Positions 1 through 8,546 of a DNA stretch of 64,000 nucleotides are shown here, piece by piece. The stretch lies in assembly GCF_007753265.1 (NCBI RefSeq), contig NZ_CP036349.1, positions 3,629,363 through 3,693,362 of the forward strand, given 5' to 3'. The notes under the pieces were generated by a model. That model did no database searches and was not told where the DNA came from. It saw nothing but the letters and a program-made list of their open reading frames with translations. Source of the DNA: Botrimarina mediterranea. GTDB taxonomy: Bacteria > Planctomycetota > Planctomycetia > Pirellulales > Lacipirellulaceae. Positions within the stretch are counted from its first letter, which is position 1. The number at the start of each line of letters is the position of its first letter. A program made the position numbers and the translations under genes.

Positions 1-168
1 CGTGGCCTGAGCGACGCGGTGTCCTTCCGCACTCTCTTTGAGCAGGCGAATGGCCTCGCACTCGACGAAGCGCTCCTGAGGGCAGCGCCCGAACCCACGG
101 CGTCCGCGTTGATGATGTTTTCACTCCTGACACTCAGCCTCAACTCCTTCCGTACTCGTGATGATTGA
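1..168 (+). CDS. C-terminal fragment of a PEP-CTERM-anchored protein
   Basis: The reading frame is open from the first base to a TGA at 166-168, so this is the 3' end of a gene that starts outside the window. Its last 30 or so residues form a PEP-CTERM sorting signal: a Pro-Glu-Pro motif, a hydrophobic stretch (SALMMFSLLTLSL) and a basic end (FRTRDD). In this family the tail is recognised by an exosortase/archaeosortase-type enzyme and directs the protein to the cell surface. The body is missing, so its function is unknown. The stop overlaps the start of the next gene, which suggests translational coupling. Confidence 0.7.
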   Translation, partial: RGLSDAVSFRTLFEQANGLALDEALLRAAPEPTASALMMFSLLTLSLNSFRTRDD

Positions 169-1990
169 ACTCTTAAGGCCTTCCTGCGTCTTGATCATCG
201 CGGCGTTGTTCGCAACGTCTGCCGAAGCACACCAAGGGCCCGACCCGGTCGCGCACTGGAGTTTCAACCCCCGCAATGTCGTTGATGGCGTCGTGAAAGC
301 GTCGCTTGGTCCGGCGATCAAGCTGCCGACTGGCGCGAAGGTCGTCGCCGATGGCCCCGGCCACGCCCTCGACATGACCGGCGATGGTTCCGCGTGGGCG
401 ACCTCGGCTCCTGTCGAGTCGAAGGAGTTGCCGCGTGAGTCCCTGACGGTCGCGGCTTGGGTATCGATTGACGAAGCCGAGGCCGAAGGGGGCGTGATCG
501 GCACGGTGGGGTCCGAAGGCCAATCGGGTTGGCGCCTCGGCTACGACGACAAGGCCTTCACCTTCCGCCTCCGCACTGGTGATGGCGAGACCGTTCTCGT
601 CGGTACGAGACCTTATTCCAAAGGGCGGTGGTTCCACGTCGTCGGCGTCTACGACGGCGAGCGGGCCGAGCTCTACGTCAATGGCAAGCTCGACGCTGAG
701 GCCCGCGTCTCGGGCGGCGACCTCCAGTACGGCGACGAGACTCGCTACGTGCTCGGTTCGACCGGTGGGCCGAGCGGCGCCTCGTTGCGTGGGCGGCTGT
801 GGGAGGTAAGCGTCTACGACCTCGCCGCGCGTTCGGAGTGGGTCACGCACGCTTTCGACCACCTGAAGGGTTTGGTGAACTTACAGCGTGACGCCCGCAG
901 CGACGCGCTGACCATGGTCGTCGAGCCCTACCTGCAGTACGGCACCACCGACGGGATGACCGTCATGTGGCAGACAACGCAGCCCGGCACGTCGATCGTC
1001 TACTTCGGTGAGACCGATCAATGCGAACAGTCGGTCTCGAGCGACGACGCCGACATCCACGAGGTCCGCATCGAAGGGCTCGAGCCGGCGACGATGTACT
1101 TCTATCGCGTCGAGACGACCAACGACGCGGGCCAGAAGGTGGCGAGTGGCGTCTCCACTCTTACCACGGCTGTCCAGCCAGGGACGCCCTTCGCCTACGC
1201 CGTCATCAGCGACACGCAGTACAACCCCGTTGTTTCCGGCAAACTAAGCGAGCACGCCTGGGCGCAGCGGCCGAGCTTTGTGCTCCACTCCGGCGACCTT
1301 GTCGACACGGGCACCAACGACTCGCACTGGACGCAACACTTCTTCCCCGGCATGCAGCCGCTCATCTCGCGCGTGCCGTTCTATTCGGTGCTCGGGAATC
1401 ACGAGCAGAACGCCAGCAACTACTACGAGTATGTCTCGGTCCCGGCGCCGGAGTACTACTACGAGTTCCGCTACGGCGACGCCCACTTCTTCATGATCGA
1501 CACCAACCGCAATGTCGGGCCCGATTCGGAACAGTACCGGTGGCTCGAAGAGAAGCTCGCCAGCTCCGACGCGAAGTGGAAGTTCGCCAGCCATCATCAC
1601 CCTCCCTACTCGTCGGATGAAGACGACTACGGCAATCTCTGGAAGCAGAACAAGAGCGCCAGAGGCGACCTCCGCGCGCGGCAGCTTTCGCCGCTCTACG
1701 AGAAGTACGGCGTCGACATCGTCTGGACCGGGCACATCCACTCCTACGAGCGGACCTGGCCCGTGAAGGAAGAGGCCGCGGTCGCCAAGGACGGGCCCAT
1801 TTACATGGTGGTCGGCGGCGGCGGCGGGAACCTCGAGTCGCCCGGCCCCTACCGCCCGTTCTTTCAGAACCAGGTCCGCCGCACCCATCACTACGTGATG
1901 GTGCACATCAACGGCCCGACGCTCGAACTCCGCTCGTACGACTTGGACGACCACCTCTTCGACACGGTGCGGATCGAGAAGGCGGAGTAA
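161..1990 (+). CDS. Exported LamG / purple acid phosphatase-like metallophosphoesterase
   Basis: Predicted secreted phosphoesterase of about 609 residues. An N-terminal signal peptide ends near a SAEA site at about residue 23. It is followed by a LamG/concanavalin A-like domain (about 35-225), a purple-acid-phosphatase-type fibronectin-like domain (about 245-335) and a calcineurin-like metallophosphatase domain (about 345-560). Metal-ligand motifs are visible in order: ISDTQ near 350, HSGDLVD near 378, GNHE near 412, HHHPPY near 478 and GHIHSYER near 524. The family hydrolyses phosphomonoesters or diesters with a two-metal centre; the substrate is not evident. The LamG domain suggests binding to a glycan. 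A GTG lies directly before the chosen ATG and is an alternative start. The gene overlaps the stop of the preceding PEP-CTERM gene. Confidence 0.85.
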   Translation: MIELLRPSCVLIIAALFATSAEAHQGPDPVAHWSFNPRNVVDGVVKASLGPAIKLPTGAKVVADGPGHALDMTGDGSAWATSAPVESKELPRESLTVAAWVSIDEAEAEGGVIGTVGSEGQSGWRLGYDDKAFTFRLRTGDGETVLVGTRPYSKGRWFHVVGVYDGERAELYVNGKLDAEARVSGGDLQYGDETRYVLGSTGGPSGASLRGRLWEVSVYDLAARSEWVTHAFDHLKGLVNLQRDARSDALTMVVEPYLQYGTTDGMTVMWQTTQPGTSIVYFGETDQCEQSVSSDDADIHEVRIEGLEPATMYFYRVETTNDAGQKVASGVSTLTTAVQPGTPFAYAVISDTQYNPVVSGKLSEHAWAQRPSFVLHSGDLVDTGTNDSHWTQHFFPGMQPLISRVPFYSVLGNHEQNASNYYEYVSVPAPEYYYEFRYGDAHFFMIDTNRNVGPDSEQYRWLEEKLASSDAKWKFASHHHPPYSSDEDDYGNLWKQNKSARGDLRARQLSPLYEKYGVDIVWTGHIHSYERTWPVKEEAAVAKDGPIYMVVGGGGGNLESPGPYRPFFQNQVRRTHHYVMVHINGPTLELRSYDLDDHLFDTVRIEKAE

Positions 1991-2171
1991 GCAATGAGAA
2001 CCACCAAGACGCCAGGAGCGCCGGGGTACGCCAAGAAAAGCAAGAGATTTGTCGCATCCTGTCGATCCTGTAAACCCCGTCTAAGAATTTCTTGGCGATC
2101 CCTGAGGTTCTTGGCGGTTTCTCGAATTATCTTGCACAAAGCCTGCCCGGTCGTGCATCTTACGGGGTGTC

Positions 2172-2765
2172 ATGGCCGAGATACCCTTCCACGACCGCGT
2201 CCAACTCCTCACCGACCAGCTCGGGCTCGCCGGGGTCGAGGTGCTGGGGGGGCTGTTTGACCTCACGGCCCAGCGGCTGGTGCGGCTCGCGGTGGCGATT
2301 ACCCGAAATCAGTACGACGGCGAGGACGCCGTCCAGGCCGTCATGACGCGGATCGCCGTGCGGCCCGAACCGCTCCGCGCGGCACAGGCGCCGTGGGCGT
2401 ATCTGCTGCGGATGGTGCGGAACGAGGCCCTGCTCATCGCCCGCAAGAAGAAACGCTGGATCACGACGACGCACTCGATCACCGACCTGGTGACCCGCCG
2501 CCGTGTCGATGAGCTTGAGCAAGAGGACACCCACCGGGCGGTGTGGACGGCTCTGCGGTCGCTGCCGGCGGCTCAGGCGGAGGTCGTGGTGCTCAAGACT
2601 TGGGAGGGAATGACCTTCGCCCAGATCGCCGAGGTCCTTGAAGAGTCGCCCAATACGGTCGCCAGCCGTTATCAGTACGGTCTGCAGAAGCTTGCCGACC
2701 GACTCAAGAAGGCGGCGGCCGAGGCGATGGAAGACCGACCTCTTAACTTGGGGGGTCGGCGATGA
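2172..2765 (+). CDS. ECF-type RNA polymerase sigma factor (sigma-70 family)
   Basis: A 197-residue sigma factor with only the two core regions. Region 2 lies at about residues 25-95 and carries a DAVQAVM segment resembling the DA(E)D(L/V)xQ motif of region 2.2. Region 4 lies at about 125-190, with the helix-turn-helix around MTFAQIAEVLEESPNTVASR. It directs RNA polymerase to a specific promoter set. The stop overlaps the next gene (ATGA), whose product has one membrane segment and may be its regulator. As first gene of a tight run reaching 8500, it probably controls the pilin/GspF-like operon behind it. The target promoter is not known. Confidence 0.85.
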   Translation: MAEIPFHDRVQLLTDQLGLAGVEVLGGLFDLTAQRLVRLAVAITRNQYDGEDAVQAVMTRIAVRPEPLRAAQAPWAYLLRMVRNEALLIARKKKRWITTTHSITDLVTRRRVDELEQEDTHRAVWTALRSLPAAQAEVVVLKTWEGMTFAQIAEVLEESPNTVASRYQYGLQKLADRLKKAAAEAMEDRPLNLGGRR

Positions 2766-3220
2766 GCCCACACAACAGGCTAGACTTTGAGGGACAGGAC
2801 TTCGACGCCGCTGGCGTCGAGGCGCTTCTCCAAGCGGCCGGCGGCTACGTCGGCCCCTCGGAAGACCTGCGTCCCCGGGTGCTCGAAGAGGCCCGGCGGC
2901 TGCGGAGCGGCGAGCGCCGGCGTTGGCGGTCGTTGCTGGCCGGCGGGTCGGCGCTGGCGGCCGCTCTAGTGATCTCGGTACAAGCCTCGACGATGAGCCA
3001 ATCCCTGTCGGAGGCGACGCCCTCGCACCGTGTCGCCCGCTTCGTCGCCGCTAGCGACGCCACAAGCAAATCGACCGGCGAGGGCTTGTGGGCGCTGGTG
3101 GACGCGTTCTTCGCGGTCCGTAGCCAGCAGGCCGACGCCTTCCGTCCGAATAGCGACGCCCCCGCCGAAGAAACTTCCGAAGGCGTTGCACAAATGCCGG
3201 CGGCCGACGGCTCGATGTAG
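2762..3220 (+). CDS. Single-pass membrane protein, putative anti-sigma partner
   Basis: A 152-residue protein of unrecognised family. Residues 1-55 are acidic to basic and predicted cytoplasmic, a hydrophobic segment lies at about 57-75, and the remaining 75 residues are polar and probably periplasmic. No zinc-binding anti-sigma HxxxCxxC motif is present. Position is the main clue: it overlaps the ECF sigma gene by four bases (ATGA), the usual arrangement of a sigma/anti-sigma pair. The role as anti-sigma factor is inference. Confidence 0.6.
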   Translation: MSPHNRLDFEGQDFDAAGVEALLQAAGGYVGPSEDLRPRVLEEARRLRSGERRRWRSLLAGGSALAAALVISVQASTMSQSLSEATPSHRVARFVAASDATSKSTGEGLWALVDAFFAVRSQQADAFRPNSDAPAEETSEGVAQMPAADGSM

Positions 3221-3271
3221 TCAGAAGGCGGCCAACGGGACCGCCGATTTGGCGACCCGCACTGGCCCCCA

Positions 3272-4009
3272 ATGGACGGCAATCGTTCTCAGTCGCTAAG
3301 TGACCTCGACGAGCTGCTCGTGTCGCTCGACGAAGCGGGCGTGGCGCTCGACCTTGGCTTCGGGCCGGGGTCCTTGCGAGAGCAACTCCACCAAGGCGTC
3401 AAAACGCCCGCTCCTTATCGCCAACTCGTCGACAACTGGGAAGCCGACGACGAGATAGCGGAAAGCAGCCACCGTGTCGCCGCCCTCAAACATGCCTTGG
3501 CGCTGGCCCAAGAGCACAACGCCTACGGCGGGCGGATGGCGACCGGACTCGCCTACCCGGCGGTGGTCGCGACGCTCGCCTGCGTGATCGCCGCGGTGAT
3601 GGGCTACCAGCTGCTCCCGATCTATGAATCGACCTACGAACAACTCTACGAGCCGGTGAGCCCGGCCGTCGCCCGGCTGCAAGTCCTCCGGACTCTGACG
3701 CCCTTGTGGCTGGTGGCGGTTCCCCTCGGCATCGCCTACGGCGTCCGGTGGGCCAAGCGGAGCGACCATTCGATCCGGGCGCCACGGCGGCGCACCAAGC
3801 TCGCCGAATGGGCCGAGCGCTCCGGCAGCGAAGCGGACCGCCGAGCGGTCGCTGGACTTGAAGCGAATCAAACCCATCAACGCGCTTGGCGTCGCACGAC
3901 CTACTGGCCGCTGATTGCGTTGGTGGTTGTCGGCGGCGGCGCGACGCTGCTGCTGGGGCTCGCGCTCTTCGAGCCGATGATCGAGTTGCTCTACCGCCTC
4001 GCCAACTAA
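3272..4009 (+). CDS. Short GspF/PilC-like membrane protein (single-domain)
   Basis: A 245-residue protein with about 90 hydrophilic N-terminal residues and three hydrophobic segments (about 92-113, 143-160, 212-232). The spacing, the LAYPAVVA start of the first segment and the C-terminal FEPMIELLYRLAN tail resemble one half of a type II secretion/type IV pilus GspF/PilC platform protein, which normally has two such halves and about 400 residues. It probably sits in the inner membrane and contacts an assembly ATPase or pseudopilins. It is followed after 22 bases by a second GspF-like gene. The family call rests on topology and context more than on clear motifs. Confidence 0.6.
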   Translation: MDGNRSQSLSDLDELLVSLDEAGVALDLGFGPGSLREQLHQGVKTPAPYRQLVDNWEADDEIAESSHRVAALKHALALAQEHNAYGGRMATGLAYPAVVATLACVIAAVMGYQLLPIYESTYEQLYEPVSPAVARLQVLRTLTPLWLVAVPLGIAYGVRWAKRSDHSIRAPRRRTKLAEWAERSGSEADRRAVAGLEANQTHQRAWRRTTYWPLIALVVVGGGATLLLGLALFEPMIELLYRLAN

Positions 4010-4031
4010 ACGATCGGAACCGACCTCTTCG

Positions 4032-5132
4032 ATGCCCCGCTACCGCTACGAAGCGAACAATGACGCCGGCGCCGCTCTCCGCGGCGTGCTTACCGCCCCG
4101 AGCGTCGCCGCCGCTACGGCGCGGCTTGAGTCGCAAGGGCTGAGCGTGCGGTCGGTCGCGCTCGATGACCGGCAAATCGGCGAAGCCGAAGCGCCGTTGG
4201 CAGCGGCGGTGGATCGGCTCGTGGAAGCGCCTGACGAGCTAGCCGAACCCCTGACGGCGTACGCCGAGGAGTTCGCAACGGGACGCCGGCGCCGCGAACT
4301 TGTCTCCATCGCGGCCATGCTGCGGGAAGGAGACCGCGAAGCGGTGCTCGCCGCGGCGGGGAGCGATCCGGCGGCTTGGAGCGCGTTGCTCGCGGCAACA
4401 GCCAGCGGCGCCTCGTTGCAAAGTCAATTTGCGCGCTTCGTCGAGCGCGAAGCCACCGTTATCGAAGTGCGGCGCAGGCGACGACTTGCTTTGGCCTACC
4501 CGTTATTCATCGGCGCGCTCTGCCTCGTCTTCGTCTGGGGGCTTTCGTTGGTCGTAATGCCGACCTTCAACGCTATTTTCCGAGACTTTGGGCTCGAACT
4601 CCCGGCCTTTACCACGTTTGTGCTCGCCCTCGGGTGCTTTCTCGCTAGCGGCGGAGGGCTGTTGATTCTTGGATCGCTGTTAATTGCCGCCGTCTTGTGG
4701 GCGTTCTACCCGTGGTGGGCGCCGGGAAGTGTGCGTCGCGTCGTCGATTGGCTCGGCGGAATTCGGCGGGCGACCCGATCGCTGGTGAAGGCGCGGATCG
4801 CGGCGCACTTGGCCAACCTCCACGAAGCAGGACTGCCGGCGCCATCGAGCTTCTCGCTGCTGGACCCCAACGGCGTCGAGATGACGTCGGGCGGTAACCG
4901 AACATCAATGAGCGCCATCCGTTATGCCATGAGCGCTGATCTCCCACCCGATTCACGTACGCGGCTGCTGCGGGCCTTCGCCGCAAACTCGAACGAAGCC
5001 GCCGCCGAAGTGGAGACTTGGACGATGGGGATGGCCGGTCCGGTTTCGGTCGTCACGTTGGGGATCGTCGTCGCATTAAGCACGATCGCGCTCTTCTTGC
5101 CGCTAGTACGCCTCATCGAAGGACTCAGCTAG
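4032..5132 (+). CDS. GspF/PilC-like inner-membrane platform protein
   Basis: A 366-residue protein. The N-terminus, MPRYRYEANNDAGAALRG followed by an AAxARLESQGL segment, closely matches the start of GspF/PilC proteins. Hydrophobic segments lie at about 152-177, 196-226 and 336-360; the first ends in VVMPTFNAIFRDFGLELPAFT, the typical loop after a T2SSF domain. The first T2SSF half (residues 60-140) is degenerate. In related systems this protein is the inner-membrane platform that couples the cytoplasmic ATPase to pilus assembly. Only four bases separate it from the next GspF-like gene. Confidence 0.8.
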   Translation: MPRYRYEANNDAGAALRGVLTAPSVAAATARLESQGLSVRSVALDDRQIGEAEAPLAAAVDRLVEAPDELAEPLTAYAEEFATGRRRRELVSIAAMLREGDREAVLAAAGSDPAAWSALLAATASGASLQSQFARFVEREATVIEVRRRRRLALAYPLFIGALCLVFVWGLSLVVMPTFNAIFRDFGLELPAFTTFVLALGCFLASGGGLLILGSLLIAAVLWAFYPWWAPGSVRRVVDWLGGIRRATRSLVKARIAAHLANLHEAGLPAPSSFSLLDPNGVEMTSGGNRTSMSAIRYAMSADLPPDSRTRLLRAFAANSNEAAAEVETWTMGMAGPVSVVTLGIVVALSTIALFLPLVRLIEGLS

Positions 5133-5136
5133 CTGC

Positions 5137-6312
5137 ATGACTGCTACCTACTTCCCCACCTTTCGCAAGCTCGCCAACCGCCTCCGTACAGCGCGCTGGC
5201 CGTCCTATGCCGGCCCTAAGGGAGGCGACTGGTTCCCCACCTTCGCGCCATGGTTTATGGCGCTCTTGGGTCGGGGCGGCGTGACGCCGACGCAGCGACG
5301 GGCCCTGTTGCGATTGATTCAAGTCGCGGCTGAAGAACGGCTCGCGCTGGCGCCGCTCGTTGCCGCATGGGCTCAAGAGGAGCCGTCGTCGCAACGCATA
5401 CGACTCATCAAGCTATCGCAATCGCTCGCCGACGGGCTTTCCATCGCCGACGCCGTCGAGCGGTTCCCGGTTACGTTGAGTGACGAGGAGATTCTGCTGG
5501 TCCGCTTCGCCAGCGAGTCTGGCACGCTCGTTTCCTCACTAAAACAGTACCTCGCAATAGAGGTCGACATCGCCGCGCCGGTCCGCAGCAACCTGCGCCG
5601 CGCGAAGAACTATCTGCTGATGTTTGTGCTGATCGGGACCCCGCTCGCACTCTGGGTCTACACCTTCATCGGCCCTGCGCTGGAGCAGATCGATGACGAC
5701 TTTGGTGTGGGGGGCTCGGCGTTACGCCCTATCAACGATCTGCAGCACTTCGTGTTCGATTGGATCGTACCGTTTAGCATCGGCGCCATCGCCATCTTGA
5801 TCGCCAGCCGTTGGATGACGGGACCGTGGCGCCGCCTAGGCCGCAGTGTGGCCCCGATGCTGTTCGGATCGGTGCGTCGCTTGCGTACTGCTCACCTGCT
5901 GCAACGGCTCAGCGAAAGTTGCGCTGCGGGGAAGCCGCTGGCCGGCGCCCTCTCCACACTTGCTCGCAATCACTACGACCCGGCGTTGCGTCACAAGTTG
6001 CTCTACGCCCGCAACGAGCTGGCGCTCGGCGCCGAGCTTTGGCCGAGCTTCCACGCAGCGGGCCTGCTGACCGACAACGAAGCGCGTGCGCTCGGCGCCA
6101 GCGAGCGGCTCGACGCCAACGAGTCGTCGGGCGTAACCGTATGGACGCTCGCCACGCTTGCCGACGGTAAGCAGCGCCTCGCCATCCGCAAGCAAACCTG
6201 GTTGTCGATGGCGCTTTGGCTCGCGGTGGTGCTGCTGTTCGGCGCCTTCGTGCTCGTCCAGGCGATCGGCATGTTTACGTTCCTCAGCGATATCGTCTAC
6301 CACAACGCCTAA
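5137..6312 (+). CDS. GspF/PilC-like inner-membrane protein
   Basis: A 391-residue third member of the GspF-like series. The N-terminal 130 residues look like a T2SSF domain (TPTQRRALLRLIQ... LSQSLADGLSIADAVERFP... ESGTLVSSLKQY), followed by hydrophobic segments at about 159-180 and 208-230, a second cytoplasmic portion and a C-terminal hydrophobic segment at about 357-383. It starts four bases after the preceding stop and ends four bases before the first pilin-like gene. Three consecutive GspF-like proteins are unusual, since known type II and type IV systems use one. They might form a heteromeric platform; this is inference. Confidence 0.75.
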   Translation: MTATYFPTFRKLANRLRTARWPSYAGPKGGDWFPTFAPWFMALLGRGGVTPTQRRALLRLIQVAAEERLALAPLVAAWAQEEPSSQRIRLIKLSQSLADGLSIADAVERFPVTLSDEEILLVRFASESGTLVSSLKQYLAIEVDIAAPVRSNLRRAKNYLLMFVLIGTPLALWVYTFIGPALEQIDDDFGVGGSALRPINDLQHFVFDWIVPFSIGAIAILIASRWMTGPWRRLGRSVAPMLFGSVRRLRTAHLLQRLSESCAAGKPLAGALSTLARNHYDPALRHKLLYARNELALGAELWPSFHAAGLLTDNEARALGASERLDANESSGVTVWTLATLADGKQRLAIRKQTWLSMALWLAVVLLFGAFVLVQAIGMFTFLSDIVYHNA

Positions 6313-6316
6313 CCCC

Positions 6317-6733
6317 ATGCAGCGAATCCAAGTCAATAACACCCGCCGCGGCGTGACGCTCGTCGAGACGACGATCGCCCTCGGGCTGCTGGTCGCCCTG
6401 ATGTCGGTCATGGCTTCGCTCGCGGTTCGCAACCAGCGGGTGCTCGCCGACAACCGCGCGTACCGCCTTGCGGTGGATGAGCTGTCGAATCAGCTTGACA
6501 TGCTCACCGCGTTGCCCGCCGACGAAGCGGCGACAGCGCTCGAGGCGTTGAGCGGCGAAGAACCAGTAGGACCGGTCACCGGCGCCACGCTGCGGGGTAA
6601 GATGGCGGACGAAGACTATGGGCGCAGGCTAACCGTGACGCTCTCTTGGCCGGCCGCGATCAAGCGCCGCCCCGATGTCACGCTATCAGCATGGTCATTC
6701 GTTGAAGATGATTCCACGGAGGACCAGCTATGA
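6317..6733 (+). CDS. Prepilin-like protein with N-methylation motif
   Basis: A 138-residue type IV pilin/pseudopilin-like protein. The N-terminus has a short basic leader (NNTRRG), a prepilin peptidase site G|VTLVE with the conserved glutamate at +5, and a hydrophobic helix (TTIALGLLVALMSVMASLAV). A small polar C-terminal domain follows. I chose the ATG at 6317, just after the previous stop at 6312; the longer open frame upstream lies inside the GspF gene. The product is probably a minor pseudopilin processed by a PilD-type peptidase encoded elsewhere. It overlaps the next gene by four bases. Confidence 0.8.
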   Translation: MQRIQVNNTRRGVTLVETTIALGLLVALMSVMASLAVRNQRVLADNRAYRLAVDELSNQLDMLTALPADEAATALEALSGEEPVGPVTGATLRGKMADEDYGRRLTVTLSWPAAIKRRPDVTLSAWSFVEDDSTEDQL

Positions 6734-7221
6734 AACAACGCCGCGGCTATTCGCTGGTCGAGCTGCTGGTCGTGATGGCGGCCGCCTCGACCGTCCTCAC
6801 CCTATCGGCGATGCTCATCCACCGCACGATGCGTCTGGCGTCGCAGACGCGGTCGTTCCATGCCGAAGAGGCGACCGCTTGGCGGCTCTCCTCTCAGTTG
6901 CGTCGCGACGCTGCCGGCGCCGTGGCGATCGACCTTGAGGTGACGGGCGCCGAGTTGACCGTTGCGCTTCGCGATTCGCAAGCGAAGACGATCGTCTATC
7001 GGTTCCTCGGCGCCCAGGTGGAAAGATCACAACAACTCGAAGGGGATCGTGTAGCGCGCGATGCCTTTGTGCTGTCGAGTGTCGCTGATTGGGTCGCCGA
7101 TGAGTTCGAAGACTTGGAGGCGGTACGAATCGAAGCCATGCCGTCGCGGCTGCCGGTCCAATCGTTGGCGCCCGTCCCCGTGAGGCTCGTCGTGCGGGCC
7201 GGAGGGGAGTCAACGCCATGA
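6730..7221 (+). CDS. Prepilin-like protein, GspJ/PilW type
   Basis: A 163-residue pseudopilin-like protein. The leader is MKQRRG, followed by the cleavage site and YSLVELLVVMAAASTVLTLSA hydrophobic helix with Glu at +5. The globular part (residues 40-163) contains a RLSSQLRRDA segment of the kind seen in GspJ/PilW minor pilins. In type II-like systems this class forms part of the pseudopilus tip. ATGA overlap with both neighbours (6730 and 7218) implies co-translation. Confidence 0.8.
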   Translation: MKQRRGYSLVELLVVMAAASTVLTLSAMLIHRTMRLASQTRSFHAEEATAWRLSSQLRRDAAGAVAIDLEVTGAELTVALRDSQAKTIVYRFLGAQVERSQQLEGDRVARDAFVLSSVADWVADEFEDLEAVRIEAMPSRLPVQSLAPVPVRLVVRAGGESTP

Positions 7222-7622
7222 GACGTCACCGACAACTACGCCGTAGCGCCGCGGTGCTCGTGGCGGCCCTCGTCTGCTTGCTGATCGCGTTGTCGATCGC
7301 CACGACGATGATCGTCGAGTCGATCGCGCGTCGCGGCCAGTTGAAAATCGAACTTCACGCCCGCCAGGCCGAGTTGCTCGTCCAAGCGGGGCGGGGCAGG
7401 GCGGTGGTGCGGCTCGCCGCCAGCGCCGACTACGACGGCGAGAGCTGGGCGCCCGAACTCGGCGACGGGCTCAATGCCACCGTTGATATCTCGGTTGAGC
7501 CCGACGACGACGGCGCTATCCGCGTCACGGTCGCGACGCAGTATCCCACCGACAGCCCCCAAGCGGTCCGTCGATCGCGAGTCTTCTTGCTGACAAACGC
7601 CAACCCCTCGGCCGAGGAATGA
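7218..7622 (+). CDS. PilX/GspK-like minor pilin component
   Basis: A 134-residue protein with a basic N-terminus (MRRHRQLRRS) and a hydrophobic helix (AAVLVAALVCLLIALSIATTMIV) followed by a polar domain. It lacks the +5 glutamate, as GspK/PilX family minor pilins often do, and the leader resembles theirs. It probably acts with the two upstream pilin-like proteins in a membrane-spanning pseudopilus. It overlaps both neighbours by four bases. Assignment rests on N-terminal architecture and operon position. Confidence 0.65.
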   Translation: MRRHRQLRRSAAVLVAALVCLLIALSIATTMIVESIARRGQLKIELHARQAELLVQAGRGRAVVRLAASADYDGESWAPELGDGLNATVDISVEPDDDGAIRVTVATQYPTDSPQAVRRSRVFLLTNANPSAEE

Positions 7623-8500
7623 ACGCCATGCCAACCACGTCTCTCCCGTCGCCGCGTCGCGGCTTCACGCTCGTTGAACTGCTGGTGGTGATCGCCATCA
7701 TCGGCATCCTGGTGGCGCTGCTGCTACCGGCGGTGCAGGCCGCGCGCGAAGCGGCGCGGCGGTGCAGCTGCCAGAACAATATCACCCAACTCGGTCTCGC
7801 CGTTCACAACTACGAGTTCGCGCACGAGAAGTTACCGCCCGGGGTGATCAACCCGGAGGGGCCGATCCGTAGCGAGCCGGTTGGCCAGCACGTCGGCTGG
7901 ATTGTGCAGGTGCTGCCCTACTTCGAGGAGCTAACGGTCTACAACTTATTCGACCAAGAAGCCGGAGCGTACGCCCCAGTTAACGCCGAGTTGCGGAAGC
8001 TGCCGATCAAAGTGCTTCAGTGCCCCTCCACTTGGCACGACGTGATCGATGAAGACAAGACGGCGGCGGTCTCGGACTACGCGGGGTGCCACCATCACGA
8101 AGAGGCGCCGATCGACGAAGACAACGCGGGCCTGTTGTTTCTCAATAGTGCCGTTCGCTACGTCGATATCCTCGACGGGTCGAGCCGTACGCTGCTCCTA
8201 GCCGAGTCCGTTTCGGACCCCGCCGAGGCATTGGGTTGGCCTTCGGGGACGCGTGCTACGCTCCGCAATACAAGCAATCTCAACGTTGGTCACAAGCGGC
8301 GGTATACAGCGGCTCCGGCGGAGGAAGAACTCGAGAAGCCGTTAGCCACCTTTGTCGGAGGCTTCTCCGGACCTCATCCCGGTGTTGTGATGGCGGCGTT
8401 TGCGGACGGTTCGACAAGGTACTTGAAGCAAGACATCGCCCCGGAGGTCCTGCGTCAAATCGGCGCCCGCGCCGATGGCGAGTTGCCGAAGCCACTCTAG
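7619..8500 (+). CDS. DUF1559 prepilin-like protein (H-x9-DG)
   Basis: A 293-residue member of the DUF1559 family, which is greatly expanded in planctomycetes. The N-terminal prepilin signal has the RRG|FTLVELLVVIAIIGI core, followed by the family-typical LLPAVQAAREAARR segment. Near the C-terminus the H-x9-DG signature is present (HPGVVMAAFADG, about residues 255-266). These proteins resemble pilins/pseudopilins, but their function is unproven. This is the last gene of the overlapping series from 2172, so it could be a major subunit assembled by the GspF-like proteins. A 970-base gene-free stretch follows. Confidence 0.9.
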   Translation: MNAMPTTSLPSPRRGFTLVELLVVIAIIGILVALLLPAVQAAREAARRCSCQNNITQLGLAVHNYEFAHEKLPPGVINPEGPIRSEPVGQHVGWIVQVLPYFEELTVYNLFDQEAGAYAPVNAELRKLPIKVLQCPSTWHDVIDEDKTAAVSDYAGCHHHEEAPIDEDNAGLLFLNSAVRYVDILDGSSRTLLLAESVSDPAEALGWPSGTRATLRNTSNLNVGHKRRYTAAPAEEELEKPLATFVGGFSGPHPGVVMAAFADGSTRYLKQDIAPEVLRQIGARADGELPKPL

Positions 8501-8546
8501 AAGCCCATCACGTCGTCCCTGAAACCAATTCGAACCTACGGGCCCA

